Shown here in pieces: positions 1 to 8,896 of a DNA stretch of 64,000 bases. A model generated the notes under the pieces. It saw nothing but the letters and a program-made list of their open reading frames with translations, ran no database searches and was not told the DNA's origin. Both the position numbers and the translations under genes were made by a program. Source of the stretch: Caryophanales bacterium UBA784 (GTDB taxonomy: Bacteria; Bacillota_I; Bacilli_A; RFN20; CAG-288); NCBI GenBank assembly GCA_002297045.1, contig DBJE01000003.1:62001-126000 (forward strand), given 5' to 3'. Every line of letters starts with the position of its first letter. Position 1 is the stretch's first letter.

Positions 1-176
1 TTTGCGAGAATCGTGATGCCACGTTCATGCTCGATCGGGTTATTATCCCTGGCCCGGACCATGACCTTTTCGTTTTCACGGAAAGTTCCGCTGGTCTTTA
101 AAAGAGCGTCGACAAGGGTTGTTTTTCCATGGTCGACATGGGCGATAATGGCTACGTTACGGATTTTGTCGTTCAT
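1..176 (-). CDS. typA: TypA/BipA ribosome-associated GTPase, N-terminal fragment
   Basis: Only the first 58 codons lie in the window; the gene runs off the left edge. The reading frame opens with an ATG at 176 preceded by a strong GAAGGAGAT ribosome-binding site at 183-190. The visible protein contains the G1 P-loop AHVDHGKTTLVDALL, then the SGTFRENEKV stretch and the start of the switch region (ERGITILA), which together are characteristic of TypA/BipA rather than LepA or EF-G. TypA binds the 70S ribosome and helps 50S assembly and stress adaptation. The neighbouring ABC-F gene is downstream of another promoter and on the same strand; no operon link is visible. The family call is secure despite truncation. 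Confidence 0.93.
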   Translation of the reverse strand, partial: MNDKIRNVAIIAHVDHGKTTLVDALLKTSGTFRENEKVMVRARDNNPIEHERGITILA

Positions 177-286
177 AAATAATCTCCTTCATCACAAAAA
201 AGTAGTTTCACAAGAACTTATTATACTGAGTAGTGTCAACCAAATAAACAAATAAGCAGATTTTTCCCACATGAAAGCGGTATAGA

Positions 287-2197
287 CTACCTGGATAGTT
301 CAAGTTCGGAATAGAGGCTAGTCAGCTGCTTATCAATCTCTTCCCTCTCTTTGTTGATTTCCTCCCTCTTTTTGCTGTCCGTGTAGTTTTCTTCTAGATA
401 ACAGCTATCCGAGAGTTCTTTCTTCTTTTTCTCCCTTTTGTCGATTTTCTCCCTGATTTTTTCCGGTGAGAGTCGGGTTACCCGTGTCTTCCCTGCCTTT
501 TCCTCTTTCTTTTTTCTTAATTCTTCTTTTTTCCTTGCCTGCTTTTCCTTCTGCTTGGCCTCTAAGGCTTCCTTCTCCTCCTGCCTGATTTTGCTGAGGT
601 CGTGTTCCTTGAACTCTTCATAGGATCCCTCATAGAAATAGCCTGTCCCGTTATAGAAATAGAGAACCTTGTTGCAGGTCTTGTCGATAAAGTCGCGGTC
701 ATGGGAAATGATGACCAAAGTTCCTTCGTATTGGTTTAAGGCATCGACTAGTTCGCTAATCGACATCCTATCTAAGTGGTTAGTGGGCTCGTCAAGAAGT
801 AAAAGATCATAATTCTCCCTTGATAACTGGAGAATCTCAATCCGCCTTAGTTCACCGCCGGAAAGGTTGCAGAGCTTCTTCTCGTTGGCTTCTTTGTACG
901 TGAAGGCGTAGCTTCCAAGTCCGGAATAGATTTCCTCGTTCGACCTCTTTGGATACAGGTTCCGGAAATGCTCGAACAGAGTTTCTTCCGAAGAATAGGA
1001 ACGGATGTCCTGCCGTAAAACACCCCTTGTCCTATGGAAATACCGGCGGATAGTCCCTCCTAAAGGTTTTAGTTCGTCCCTTAGGACCTTTCCAAAGGTC
1101 GACTTTCCTATTCCGTTTGCTCCCATGACGGCAAGATGGTCTTTTCCGCAGAGGGTAAACGTAATATGGGAAATTAAGGGAGAGGTATATCCGACGGAGA
1201 CATCGTTAAAGTCAATCAGTTTCTTCCCTTCCCGGATTTCTCCTTTTAGTCCGATATTCAGGCTTCTTTCCTTTCTTGTCGGATCAAGGATGCTGTTTTG
1301 CTCTAGGCGGTCTAGCTTATGGACTCTGTCTCTTGCCCGGGAAGCGAATCTCGGCTTTGGCCTATAGAAGGTGATAAACCGCTCAAGTTTCGCCTTTTCC
1401 TCTTCCTGTCTCTGGTACTGGGCAAGAAGGTTTTCATACCGGTTCTTCTTTTCTACCGCAAAATTATCATAGGTCCTGTTATACCTAGTGAAAACTTTGT
1501 TATCAATATCAAGAATGTGATCAGCGAGATGACGGACAAAGGCAATATCGTGAGAGACAAAGAGAACGGCTCCTTGATACGATTTAAGATAATCTTCCAG
1601 CCATTCGATGGAAATAATGTCAAGGTGGTTTGTCGGTTCGTCGAGAATAAGGACATCCGGATTGATTAAAAGGAGCTTAGCGAAGGCTACCCGGGTCTTT
1701 TCTCCGCCGGAGAAAGTGGAGATCTTCCGGTCGTATTCGTCTTTATGGAAGGAAAACCTATTAAGAATCCTGTCGATTTTATAGTGGTAGTTATAGCCTT
1801 CTTTGGCCTCGAAATCGCTTTGAAGTCTGGAGTACTCATCGATGAGTTCCCTGCTATTTGGGTCAAGAGCCCTTTTTTTCGTCAATTCATCCCTCTTTTT
1901 CTCTTCCTCTTTCAGCGAAGAGAAGACTTCCTCACACTCCTGGTAGAGGGTGTTGTCCGGATTCTCGATGACGTCCTGGCTAAGATAGCCAAGGGTGACA
2001 TTCTTGGAGAAGACAATGTTTCCGCTTGTTTTCTCTTCCTTGCCGAGAATCCTTTTGATCAGGGTAGACTTTCCTGAGCCATTTGGTCCAAGTATTGCCG
2101 TTTTGTCATGATCACGCAACACAAAAGAGAGCGGCTCGAAGAGCCGTTCTCCTGAAAATTCCTTTGTTAGGTTCTGGACGGAGAGCAGAATTGGCAT
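287..2197 (-). CDS. ABC-F family ATPase (YdiF-like)
   Basis: A soluble 636-residue protein with two ATP-binding cassettes and no membrane segments, so an ABC-F translation factor rather than a transporter. Cassette 1 has Walker A GPNGSGKS at 37-44, signature FSGGEKTRVAFAKLL and Walker B VLILDEPTNHLD. Cassette 2 has GANGIGKST near 355, LSGGELRRIEIL and LLLLDEPTNHLD. The last 80 residues are a Lys/Glu-rich coiled coil, as in YdiF-type members. ABC-F proteins bind the ribosomal E site and rescue or tune stalled ribosomes; some confer resistance to 50S antibiotics, which cannot be decided from sequence. It starts 7 nt after the pdp stop with only a weak AAAGAG site, so it is probably translated from the pdp transcript. 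Confidence 0.93.
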   Translation of the reverse strand: MPILLSVQNLTKEFSGERLFEPLSFVLRDHDKTAILGPNGSGKSTLIKRILGKEEKTSGNIVFSKNVTLGYLSQDVIENPDNTLYQECEEVFSSLKEEEKKRDELTKKRALDPNSRELIDEYSRLQSDFEAKEGYNYHYKIDRILNRFSFHKDEYDRKISTFSGGEKTRVAFAKLLLINPDVLILDEPTNHLDIISIEWLEDYLKSYQGAVLFVSHDIAFVRHLADHILDIDNKVFTRYNRTYDNFAVEKKNRYENLLAQYQRQEEEKAKLERFITFYRPKPRFASRARDRVHKLDRLEQNSILDPTRKERSLNIGLKGEIREGKKLIDFNDVSVGYTSPLISHITFTLCGKDHLAVMGANGIGKSTFGKVLRDELKPLGGTIRRYFHRTRGVLRQDIRSYSSEETLFEHFRNLYPKRSNEEIYSGLGSYAFTYKEANEKKLCNLSGGELRRIEILQLSRENYDLLLLDEPTNHLDRMSISELVDALNQYEGTLVIISHDRDFIDKTCNKVLYFYNGTGYFYEGSYEEFKEHDLSKIRQEEKEALEAKQKEKQARKKEELRKKKEEKAGKTRVTRLSPEKIREKIDKREKKKKELSDSCYLEENYTDSKKREEINKEREEIDKQLTSLYSELELSR

Positions 2198-2204
2198 AAT
2201 GGTA

Positions 2205-3542
2205 TTACTCTTTCTCGATGACGAATTTTCCTTCCTGATCCCTGCAAATCAGTTCTTCGACGACTTTAGGCGGCTCAACAGGAGTGCTGGAGAAATCGTA
2301 GTCGTTTAGGATATCCGCGGAGAGAGTGGAAACACTCGGGCGTTCGGAATACCTTGTGGCAAGCAGATCGCCTTTGTTCACTTTGTCTCCGATTTTCTTG
2401 TTAATGACGATTCCGGCAGCCGTATCGATGATATCATCTTTCGTCTCTCTTCCGGCGCCAAGGCGCCTAGAAACGAGACCGATGCCCATCGTGTTCCTAG
2501 CCGAGACATAACCTTCCTTGACCGAACGGACTTCGAAGGAATAGCGGGCCTTAGGGAATTTACTCCTATCATCGATATAGGAGACGTCGCCTCCCTGGGC
2601 TTTGACAAAGCTCTTGAAGACACGTAGTGCCTTCCCGCTGGAGATTGTTTCCTTTAATGCCTTGACGGCTTCTTCCCGGCTGTCAAACAGCTTTGCCTGC
2701 CTTAGCAAGGTTGCTCCGGAAGACAGGCATAGTTCCGTAAAGTCTTTCGGACCCTTTCCTAGAAGAGTTCTGACGGCTTCTTCGACTTCCAGGATGTTTC
2801 CCACGGCATTGCCAAGAGGTTCGTTCCTGCTCGTGATTTCGGCACGGACGTCCTTATGGAAATAATTTCCGATTTCCACCATGCATTTGGCAAGCTCTTC
2901 CGCTTTTTCCTTTGTCGGCCTGAAGGCTCCCGATCCGTACTTGACGTCAAGAAGGATGCAGTCGCAACCGGCAGCGAGTTTCTTTGACCTGATGGAGGAG
3001 GCAATCAGAGGAATGGAATCGACGGTTGCCGTGACGTCACGGAGGGCATAAAGTTTCTTATCCGCCGGATCGATTTCTTCGCTCTGGCCGATGATGGCCC
3101 TTCCAATATGGGTGACCTGTTCGATGAAGTCATGGGGAGAGAGTGTGGTGCTCCTACCAGGAATGGATTCGAGTTTGTCAAGGGTACCGCCAGTGAATCC
3201 TAGTCCACGTCCAGACCTTTTGGCCACTTTCAGACCTAAGGAGGCAATCATCGGACAAAGGGCCATGGTGGTCTTATCCCCGACCCCTCCGGTAGAATGC
3301 TTATCTACCTTTATTCCGGGAATCTTGCTTAAATCAAAAGTCTCCCCGGAATTCCTCCTTGCTTCGTTTAAATCAAAGGTTTCCTGCTTTGTCCTTCCGT
3401 TGAGACGGATTGCCCTAAGAAGTGCAGCGCTTTGATAGTCAGGGATGGTACCTTTCACATAGTTCTTTATCCAGTAATGGATTTCTTCTTTGGTCAGTTC
3501 CTGATTCAGCTTCTTTTTTTCGATGATTCCTATCCTATCCAT
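2205..3542 (-). CDS. pdp: Pyrimidine-nucleoside (thymidine) phosphorylase
   Basis: A 445-residue nucleoside phosphorylase of the Pdp/DeoA family. It cleaves uridine, thymidine or deoxyuridine with phosphate to the free base and (deoxy)ribose-1-phosphate. The glycine-rich phosphate-binding segment is intact (DKHSTGGVGDKTT near 80-92, then SGRGLGFTGGTLDKLES near 110-126). The catalytic domain reads on through LDVKYGSGAF to a C-terminal alpha/beta domain (SVKEGYVSARNTMGIG). Length is normal for Bacillus Pdp. It lies 42 nt downstream of an unknown basic protein and just upstream of the ABC-F gene on the same strand, so a three-gene transcript is likely. It is in a salvage role; no other deo genes are nearby. 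Confidence 0.95.
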   Translation of the reverse strand: MDRIGIIEKKKLNQELTKEEIHYWIKNYVKGTIPDYQSAALLRAIRLNGRTKQETFDLNEARRNSGETFDLSKIPGIKVDKHSTGGVGDKTTMALCPMIASLGLKVAKRSGRGLGFTGGTLDKLESIPGRSTTLSPHDFIEQVTHIGRAIIGQSEEIDPADKKLYALRDVTATVDSIPLIASSIRSKKLAAGCDCILLDVKYGSGAFRPTKEKAEELAKCMVEIGNYFHKDVRAEITSRNEPLGNAVGNILEVEEAVRTLLGKGPKDFTELCLSSGATLLRQAKLFDSREEAVKALKETISSGKALRVFKSFVKAQGGDVSYIDDRSKFPKARYSFEVRSVKEGYVSARNTMGIGLVSRRLGAGRETKDDIIDTAAGIVINKKIGDKVNKGDLLATRYSERPSVSTLSADILNDYDFSSTPVEPPKVVEELICRDQEGKFVIEKE

Positions 3543-3584
3543 ATTTTGCCTTACTTTCTATCCGACTAATGTCGGGTGTTTCTT

Positions 3585-4094
3585 CTACTTCCTGGAGATG
3601 ACGACCCAGCGATCATTATCCAGACCGGAAAGATTATCGTAGATCCGGATGAAAAGTTCCTTCCTTCCGCTTTCCCCTTTGTAGTAAAGGGAAGAGTCCT
3701 TATTGATGTAGACATAAATCTGATCATCCCTTTTTTCCCCTAAAGCGACAAGGGCGTGTTTTGCTTCGAAGTTGTTCTTTGCGATTCCAATCAGGGTATA
3801 TCCGCAGTTGGAATTTCCCGGAACCGGAATCCGTCTTCCGTCCTTATGGGCAAAACGGATTTCTTCCCCTTTCGTGAGATTTCCGTGGAAGACCCATTCA
3901 TCCACTCCGTAAAGGGGAGATTTCTGACTGTAGAGTTGATACATCTTGTTGCCTTGGACTAGATAAATGTCACCGCCTATTTTGTCCGAAGGAACAATCT
4001 TGGAACTTTCCCTCCTAGGCTTCGCCTTGAATCCGCCGCTCTTCCCCCGCCTTGTCTCTAATTTCTTAACTACTCTCTTTTTCTGGCTAATCAT
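3585..4094 (-). CDS. Unknown protein with basic N-terminal tail
   Basis: A 169-residue protein that I do not recognise. The start at 4094 is chosen because AAGGAGGAAG sits just before that ATG; an in-frame ATG ten codons upstream would put this site inside the gene. Residues 1-35 are very rich in Lys and Arg (ISQKKRVVKKLETRRGK), suggesting an RNA- or ribosome-contacting tail. The rest is a compact, aromatic-rich globular part with YLVQGNKMYQLYSQ near 48-61 and a C-terminal NDRWVVISRK, with no signal peptide or membrane segment. It is first in a likely transcript with pdp and the ABC-F gene and divergent from the RsmF-like gene 49 bp away. Confidence 0.75.
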   Translation of the reverse strand: MISQKKRVVKKLETRRGKSGGFKAKPRRESSKIVPSDKIGGDIYLVQGNKMYQLYSQKSPLYGVDEWVFHGNLTKGEEIRFAHKDGRRIPVPGNSNCGYTLIGIAKNNFEAKHALVALGEKRDDQIYVYINKDSSLYYKGESGRKELFIRIYDNLSGLDNDRWVVISRK

Positions 4095-4143
4095 ATTTCT
4101 TCCTCCTTGCTGGAAACGGCTCAACTTATTATATAGTATTTTT

Positions 4144-5448
4144 ATGATAAAATCTTCTTTGATGAAGAATATTGACAGGAAAGAGAACAGGGATTTTGAC
4201 TTTGCCTCCCTTAGGAAAGACTACGCCAATAAGGGGCAGAGGGAGCAATTCCGCCTTGGAAGGAAGGAGGATCCTGTTTCCTGCGCAAGGAGGAATCCTT
4301 CTTATAGGACAAGTGAAAAAAGGAAGCAGGTATTTCCTTATCTTGAAGAGGATAAAAACGATCCTCTTCTTTTCCGTTTCGACAAGAAGAAGCATGCTTT
4401 AGGGAAAAGCATGGAACAGGCTATCGGTGCTTTCTATATTCTTGACCCCTCTAGTGCCTACCCATCCTATTTCCTGGGGAAACTTCTTCCCCCTTCTTTT
4501 GTGTCTATGGACTTATGTGCAGCTCCCGGAGGCAAATCCATCGCCCTGTCCTTCAGAAGAAAGGACGGACTCTTTTTGGCTAACGATATTTCCTATACCC
4601 GTGCCATCGAAATACAGAAGAACGCAGATAAATTAGGCAGGGATAATCTTCTCTCCCTGTCAAGGGATCCAAGGAAGAGGAACCTTTCATCCTGTTTTGA
4701 CTTAGTCATCCTTGATGCTCCCTGCTCGGGTTCCGGAAGGATCCGGAAAGAGAAGAAAAGGAGGGATGACTTCTCCTTGGAGAAGGTCTCCCGTCTTCTT
4801 CCTATTCAGGAATCCCTTCTGGAAAAAGCTGTTTCTTTAGTAAAGAAAGGCGGCTATCTTTGCTATTCCACCTGTTCCCTTTCTATAGAGGAAGATGAAG
4901 AACAGGTTAGGAAAAGGATGAAGAGACATAAGGAAATGGAATTAGTCGAGCTACCTGTAGATAGAAACGTTCTTATAGGAAAAAACAAGATTGGCTACCA
5001 TATGGTTCCAGGGATTTATCAAGGGGAGGGGATTTACTTTGCCGTATTAAGAAAAAACGACGGGGAAAGGAACAGTCTGACTCCTTTATCCTTACAGAAC
5101 CATGTTTTCCCCTTCCGTAAAAGGGAATACTACGTTCAGAGAATGTTCAAGGAGATTTCTTCCCTTGGCTATATTTCACCAGGCCTGAAAATCAAGGATA
5201 GTTCTCCCTATCCAAAGTGTGAATTCGATTATGCCTATAGTAAGGCAGTGACCACTCTTCCCTTCCTTCCTCTTTCCCGCAAAGAGGCTAGGGACTATCT
5301 TCTTGGCAATCAGCTATCGATTCATAGTGAAAGGAAGGACGGACTTGTCGTTCTCTCCTATCAGGGAATCCCTCTTGGGTTTGGAAAGAAAATAAAAAAC
5401 CAGGTGAAGAACTATCTTCCCAAAGGACTCCGCGTCAAAACCGAATGA
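4144..5448 (+). CDS. RsmF/RsmB-type rRNA cytosine-C5 methyltransferase
   Basis: A 434-residue SAM-dependent m5C RNA methylase of the NOL1/NOP2/Sun family. SAM is bound by the MDLCAAPGGKS motif; the two catalytic cysteines lie in ILDAPCSGSGRIR (motif IV) and CYSTCSLSIEEDEEQ (motif VI). The last about 100 residues match the RsmF-type RNA-binding tail, so it probably modifies 16S rRNA. The frame is open far upstream to 3967, but there it is antisense to another gene. I start at the ATG at 4144 because TATAGT lies exactly 6 nt upstream and no ribosome-binding site exists, which fits a leaderless mRNA; an ATG at 4162 is the alternative. The stop overlaps the glycosylase start (ATGA). Confidence 0.9.
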   Translation: MIKSSLMKNIDRKENRDFDFASLRKDYANKGQREQFRLGRKEDPVSCARRNPSYRTSEKRKQVFPYLEEDKNDPLLFRFDKKKHALGKSMEQAIGAFYILDPSSAYPSYFLGKLLPPSFVSMDLCAAPGGKSIALSFRRKDGLFLANDISYTRAIEIQKNADKLGRDNLLSLSRDPRKRNLSSCFDLVILDAPCSGSGRIRKEKKRRDDFSLEKVSRLLPIQESLLEKAVSLVKKGGYLCYSTCSLSIEEDEEQVRKRMKRHKEMELVELPVDRNVLIGKNKIGYHMVPGIYQGEGIYFAVLRKNDGERNSLTPLSLQNHVFPFRKREYYVQRMFKEISSLGYISPGLKIKDSSPYPKCEFDYAYSKAVTTLPFLPLSRKEARDYLLGNQLSIHSERKDGLVVLSYQGIPLGFGKKIKNQVKNYLPKGLRVKTE

Positions 5449-6092
5449 AGTTTTTTCAGTACGGAAAGAAGGAGACCGAGTATCTTTCTAGGAAGGACCA
5501 TCGCCTAGATAGGATAATTCAGAAGAAACCGTTTATCGCCCGTGAGAGGGATGAAGATATTTTTTCCTGCCTATGCCATTATATTATCGGACAGCAGATT
5601 TCTTCCTCTGCCCAGGCTTCCGTATATACCAAAAGGAAAAAGAGGGTAGGAAAAGTCAGCCCCGAATCCGTAATCCTTCTTTCTTCCTCTTCACTTTGTT
5701 CCTGTGGAAGGAATAAACGGAAGGCAGAAAATATTCTCTCTCTTGCCGCAAAAATTGTCTGTCATCAGCTCGATTTGGATCTTCTAAAAAAGAAAGATGA
5801 CGAAGAGGTTATAAAGGAACTGACGTCTTTATCTGGGGTAGGAACCTGGACGGCCGAAAGGGTCCTTCTTTTTTCCAGGAACCGAAGGGATGTTTTCAGT
5901 CCATTCGACTATGGAATTATCCGTGGAATGAAAATGGTCTATCACCATCGGAAAATCACTCAGCAGATGTTCAATCGTTATAAGAAACGCTTCTCTCCTT
6001 ATGGAAGCGTTGCTTCTCTTTATTTTTGGGCTGTTTCCTCCGGTGACATCTCTCTAGACGATAACGCTATTGCTAATAACGGAAACGCTTAG
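5445..6092 (+). CDS. DNA-3-methyladenine glycosylase, AlkA-like
   Basis: A 215-residue helix-hairpin-helix GPD superfamily DNA glycosylase that excises alkylated bases. The hairpin LSGVGTWTAERVLLFS is clear near 140-156 and is followed by VFSPFDYGIIRG, whose Asp sits where the catalytic Asp of AlkA lies. FSCLCHYIIGQQISSSAQ near 40-57 corresponds to the conserved QQ(I/L)S segment. It is shorter than E. coli AlkA because the N-terminal beta domain is missing, as in many Bacillota homologues. The start ATG overlaps the stop of the methylase gene (ATGA), so the two are translationally coupled, and a strong hairpin terminator follows. Substrate range cannot be fixed from sequence. Confidence 0.88.
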   Translation: MKFFQYGKKETEYLSRKDHRLDRIIQKKPFIARERDEDIFSCLCHYIIGQQISSSAQASVYTKRKKRVGKVSPESVILLSSSSLCSCGRNKRKAENILSLAAKIVCHQLDLDLLKKKDDEEVIKELTSLSGVGTWTAERVLLFSRNRRDVFSPFDYGIIRGMKMVYHHRKITQQMFNRYKKRFSPYGSVASLYFWAVSSGDISLDDNAIANNGNA

Positions 6093-6100
6093 TCTAAAAA

Positions 6101-6128
6101 AGGGGCGGCAGATGCCGCCCCTTTCTAT
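6101..6128. terminator. Bidirectional intrinsic terminator
   Basis: A 10-bp GC-rich stem (AGGGGCGGCA at 6101-6110 with TGCCGCCCCT at 6113-6122) is flanked by an A run on the left and TTTCT on the right. It would end transcription of the methylase-glycosylase pair and also of oleate hydratase arriving from the other side. Confidence 0.85.
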
Positions 6129-6183
6129 TGCTCCTCTTCTGCCTGAAAAGGGGATACAGGCAGAAAAGATGACAATCTGGTGA

Positions 6184-7977
6184 TTATTTAATCAGTCCGC
6201 TTTCTTTAAGCAGAAGCTCGACATCCGTCCCTTTCACCTTCTTGGTGACGATCTTAAGCAGTTCCTTCTCCTTGAAGGATAGTTTAATATCGCAAAGAGG
6301 CTTCTTGTCGATGGCATAGTAGCAGGCACGGAGAAGCTCGCGGACATCGTACTTGCTTCCCCAGACTTCCGGTACTCCACGGTCGATATTGAGCAGAGTA
6401 TAGACGGCTTCCCTTCCTGTGCGCCTAGAATATTCTGTCGTGAAGATCGTGTCCCGGGGCGTCTCGGCAAACTGACCGATGAAGGCAAAGTTGACGGAGC
6501 CTTTCGGAACGACGAGAGGACGGTCGGATCCTTTCCGCGGCTGGAAGAAGGCGTTGATGTATGGCCTAAAGCAGGTCGTGGTGTTGCAGGCATTCTTGGC
6601 CAAGGACTCAATGTCCTCTTCCGGAACTCCGATGTGATAGAGCCACTCTTTGCAGACTTCTTCGCCGGTGCATTCCTTCCTAGGCTTCTTGACAAAGTTT
6701 CCTTCTTTGTCGGTGCTAAGGGCATAGAGCCAGACAAGAATCCTGTTTTTGTCCTGGGATTTAAACTGCGGCTGACGGTTGATGGTCCAGGAAAGATACC
6801 AGTTGTCCCTGCTATCCTTCACGGTGACAATACCGCCGGTCGTGACCTTTCCGGAGCGCGGATCACGCTTGCAGATTTTCCTGATGTGGTCGATGATTTC
6901 CTGATTGGAAGTGGCGACTGTCGCACTCCTCCAGTTCGTGGCCTTGATGTCGCTACAGAAGGCATCCGGGTTTCCGTATTCCCCGTTCTTCGCCTGACTG
7001 GCGATTGCCTTCCACCTGTCCCAGGATTCTCCTTTTCCGTTCTCTAGATGGGAGAGATCCGGGGCATGGCTTTGATCCCCGTAGCAGGAGGAATCGGTGC
7101 AGCAGCCGTTGGTGATGAAGACAAGATCATCCTCAATCAGGTCGATTGTCGCTTCCTTTCCGTCCTTGACATAGACAATCTTCTTGGCAACTTTCTTTCC
7201 GTTCACATCTTCGATGATGACGTTCTTGACGTCCCTGCCATATTCGATCTTTACTCCGTGGCTTTCGAGATATTTGACAAGGGGAAGAATCCTGCTCTCA
7301 TATTGGTTATATTTGGTGAACCGAAGGGCCGAAAAATCCGGAAGTCCGTCGATGTGATGGACATAACGGCAGAGATAACGCTTCCTTTCTAATGCACTTG
7401 ACCAGCGCTGGAAGGCAAACCTAGTCTGCCAGTAAAGCCAGAAGTTCGTTGACCAGAAGGATTCCGGAAGGACGTCGGAAATCTTCTTGTCTTCCAGATC
7501 CTCTTCCGGAGTAAGGAAGAGTTTGGAAAGGGCGAGTGCAGATTCCTTGTCTAATTTGAACCTTTTGTCGGTGTGGGCATCCTCTCCGCATTTCACGGTT
7601 GCGCGGCAGAGAGAGTAGTTCGGATCATGCTTGTTCAGCCAATAGTACTCATCCAGTACGGAGTTATCCGGATTGTCTAGGCTAGGGACGGAACGGAAGG
7701 TGTCCCACCTGACTTCGAAATGATTGTCCCTTTCCCGTCCTCCGCGCCTAAAGAATCCTTTGGTCACATCCTTGCGTCCGTCGCAGCTTCCTCCGGCGAG
7801 TTCAAGCTTCTCGAGAAGATGGATATGTTCGCCTTTCCTCTGTCCGTCACGGACAAGATAGAAGGCTGCGGTAAGTCCGGCTAAGCCGGTTCCGATAATA
7901 TAGGCAGACTTGCTGTCGACTCCCTGAGGCTTCTCCGGACGGGCGAATGCCTCATAATTTCCTGCGGAATAGTACAT
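6184..7977 (-). CDS. ohyA: Oleate hydratase (myosin-cross-reactive antigen family)
   Basis: A 597-residue FAD-dependent fatty-acid hydratase, full length for the family. It adds water across the cis-9 double bond of oleic or linoleic acid to give 10-hydroxy fatty acids, a detoxification of free fatty acids common in gut and skin Bacillota. The dinucleotide-binding motif IIGTGLAGLTAAFYLV is at about 27-42, followed by LLEKLELAGGSCDG (family Glu and GGS). Further family signatures are GGRERDNHFEVRWD and NGCCTDSSCYGDQ. A GGGAGGTC ribosome-binding site precedes ATG 7977. The upstream TetR gene has its own terminator, so ohyA has its own promoter within 7978-8045; TetR is the obvious candidate regulator. 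Confidence 0.97.
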   Translation of the reverse strand: MYYSAGNYEAFARPEKPQGVDSKSAYIIGTGLAGLTAAFYLVRDGQRKGEHIHLLEKLELAGGSCDGRKDVTKGFFRRGGRERDNHFEVRWDTFRSVPSLDNPDNSVLDEYYWLNKHDPNYSLCRATVKCGEDAHTDKRFKLDKESALALSKLFLTPEEDLEDKKISDVLPESFWSTNFWLYWQTRFAFQRWSSALERKRYLCRYVHHIDGLPDFSALRFTKYNQYESRILPLVKYLESHGVKIEYGRDVKNVIIEDVNGKKVAKKIVYVKDGKEATIDLIEDDLVFITNGCCTDSSCYGDQSHAPDLSHLENGKGESWDRWKAIASQAKNGEYGNPDAFCSDIKATNWRSATVATSNQEIIDHIRKICKRDPRSGKVTTGGIVTVKDSRDNWYLSWTINRQPQFKSQDKNRILVWLYALSTDKEGNFVKKPRKECTGEEVCKEWLYHIGVPEEDIESLAKNACNTTTCFRPYINAFFQPRKGSDRPLVVPKGSVNFAFIGQFAETPRDTIFTTEYSRRTGREAVYTLLNIDRGVPEVWGSKYDVRELLRACYYAIDKKPLCDIKLSFKEKELLKIVTKKVKGTDVELLLKESGLIK

Positions 7978-8045
7978 GTTTAAGACCTCCCTGTTTTTGT
8001 CTTCGTGGATATTCTAGAGAAAAGAAAAAAGTTTCCTATAGACAA

Positions 8046-8079
8046 TAAAAGCCCGGTGATTAGTTTTTTATCACCGGGC
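8046..8079 (-). terminator. Terminator of the TetR gene
   Basis: A perfect 10-bp stem (GCCCGGTGAT at 8051-8060, ATCACCGGGC at 8070-8079) is followed on the minus strand by TTTTATT. It separates the TetR-family gene from ohyA, making them two transcripts. Confidence 0.88.
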
Positions 8080-8122
8080 GGAAAACTGTAAAAAGATTTA
8101 TCAGAACAGGGAAAGTGATAAA

Positions 8123-8677
8123 TCAGAGAGCGAATTTCTTTAAAGCGTCTTTTATTGTCCCTTTGATCAGTCTGGCAAATTTCCCGACAATCCTTTTTGG
8201 ATCGTCACGCCTATTGTTTTTGATCCAGTCGAGCCTGATTCCGATGAAGGTATAGGAGAATACCCGGGCGATGAAAGCCTTGTCTTCCTCCCGGACTACC
8301 CTTCCTTTTGCCTCCTCGTTGATGACGTTAAGAAGAAGCCGGTCGACAAGAGGAGTAAGGTATCGCTCGACCTGTTCCTGGTGGACGCTTTTATAGACGT
8401 TCCTGATAAAGGGTTTGTTCTTTTCCACGGCCTCGAAAATCTGGAGGAAGCCTTGCTGCCAGGTATCATAGGTCTTTTTTTCTTCTAATGCCTGCTTGGC
8501 ATCTTCCCTGCAGGACCATTCCACTAAGTCATAAATGTCCTGAAAATGATAATAAAAGGTCCTGCGGTTGATTCCGCAGTCCTGGGCTATTTCACTGACT
8601 GTGATATCGGAAAGAGGTTTTTTCCTAAGAAGTTTTTTCAAAGACTGTTCAAGCGCTTTTTTGGTTACCTCGGACAT
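8123..8677 (-). CDS. TetR/AcrR-family transcriptional regulator
   Basis: A 184-residue repressor. The first 50 residues form the TetR helix-turn-helix (LSDITVSEIAQDCGINRRTFYYHFQ split over helices 2-3), and the C-terminal helical part resembles the DhaS/TetR_C_33 type. The frame is open to 8725, but GGAGGAGAAG lies 6 nt before ATG 8677, which fixes the start. It is encoded immediately upstream of ohyA on the same strand with a terminator between them. TetR genes beside ohyA commonly respond to fatty acids, so control of ohyA is likely but is inference. No clear palindromic operator could be fixed by eye. Confidence 0.9.
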   Translation of the reverse strand: MSEVTKKALEQSLKKLLRKKPLSDITVSEIAQDCGINRRTFYYHFQDIYDLVEWSCREDAKQALEEKKTYDTWQQGFLQIFEAVEKNKPFIRNVYKSVHQEQVERYLTPLVDRLLLNVINEEAKGRVVREEDKAFIARVFSYTFIGIRLDWIKNNRRDDPKRIVGKFARLIKGTIKDALKKFAL

Positions 8678-8857
8678 GGTTTCTTCTCCTCCTTTATCTG
8701 GTAAATAATTTACTTTCCAAAGCAAAAAATAGCAAGGTCTTTGCCGAGGGAAGCTCCTAATGAAACGATGGAAAGAAAAGCCATGATTACTATTTAGGCT
8801 AAAGCAGGGGAGTTTTCCTGTAAAGGATAATTAATCCTTTCCTTTCCCGCTTCCTTC

Positions 8858-8885
8858 TTGAATGCAAAAATAACCCGTATATAAT
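8858..8885 (+). promoter_or_regulatory. Promoter of the FliB-like gene
   Basis: TTGAAT at 8858-8863, a 16-bp spacer and a perfect TATAAT at 8880-8885. The start codon follows after 11 nt and there is no ribosome-binding site, so the transcript would carry almost no leader. Confidence 0.75.
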
Positions 8886-8896
8886 AAACATTGCAC

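Noticed and set aside
1005..2077. Plus-strand frames antisense to the ABC-F gene
   Set aside because: The minus-strand product has complete double ABC cassettes; the antisense frames have no recognisable features.
3967..4143. Upstream extension of the RsmF-like reading frame
   Set aside because: The frame is open but overlaps the oppositely oriented basic-protein gene, has no family similarity there, and a -10 box lies at 4132-4137.
8891..8896. TTG 8891 as the start of the FliB-like gene
   Set aside because: Possible, but it adds only two residues and ATG 8897 is the stronger codon for a leaderless message.
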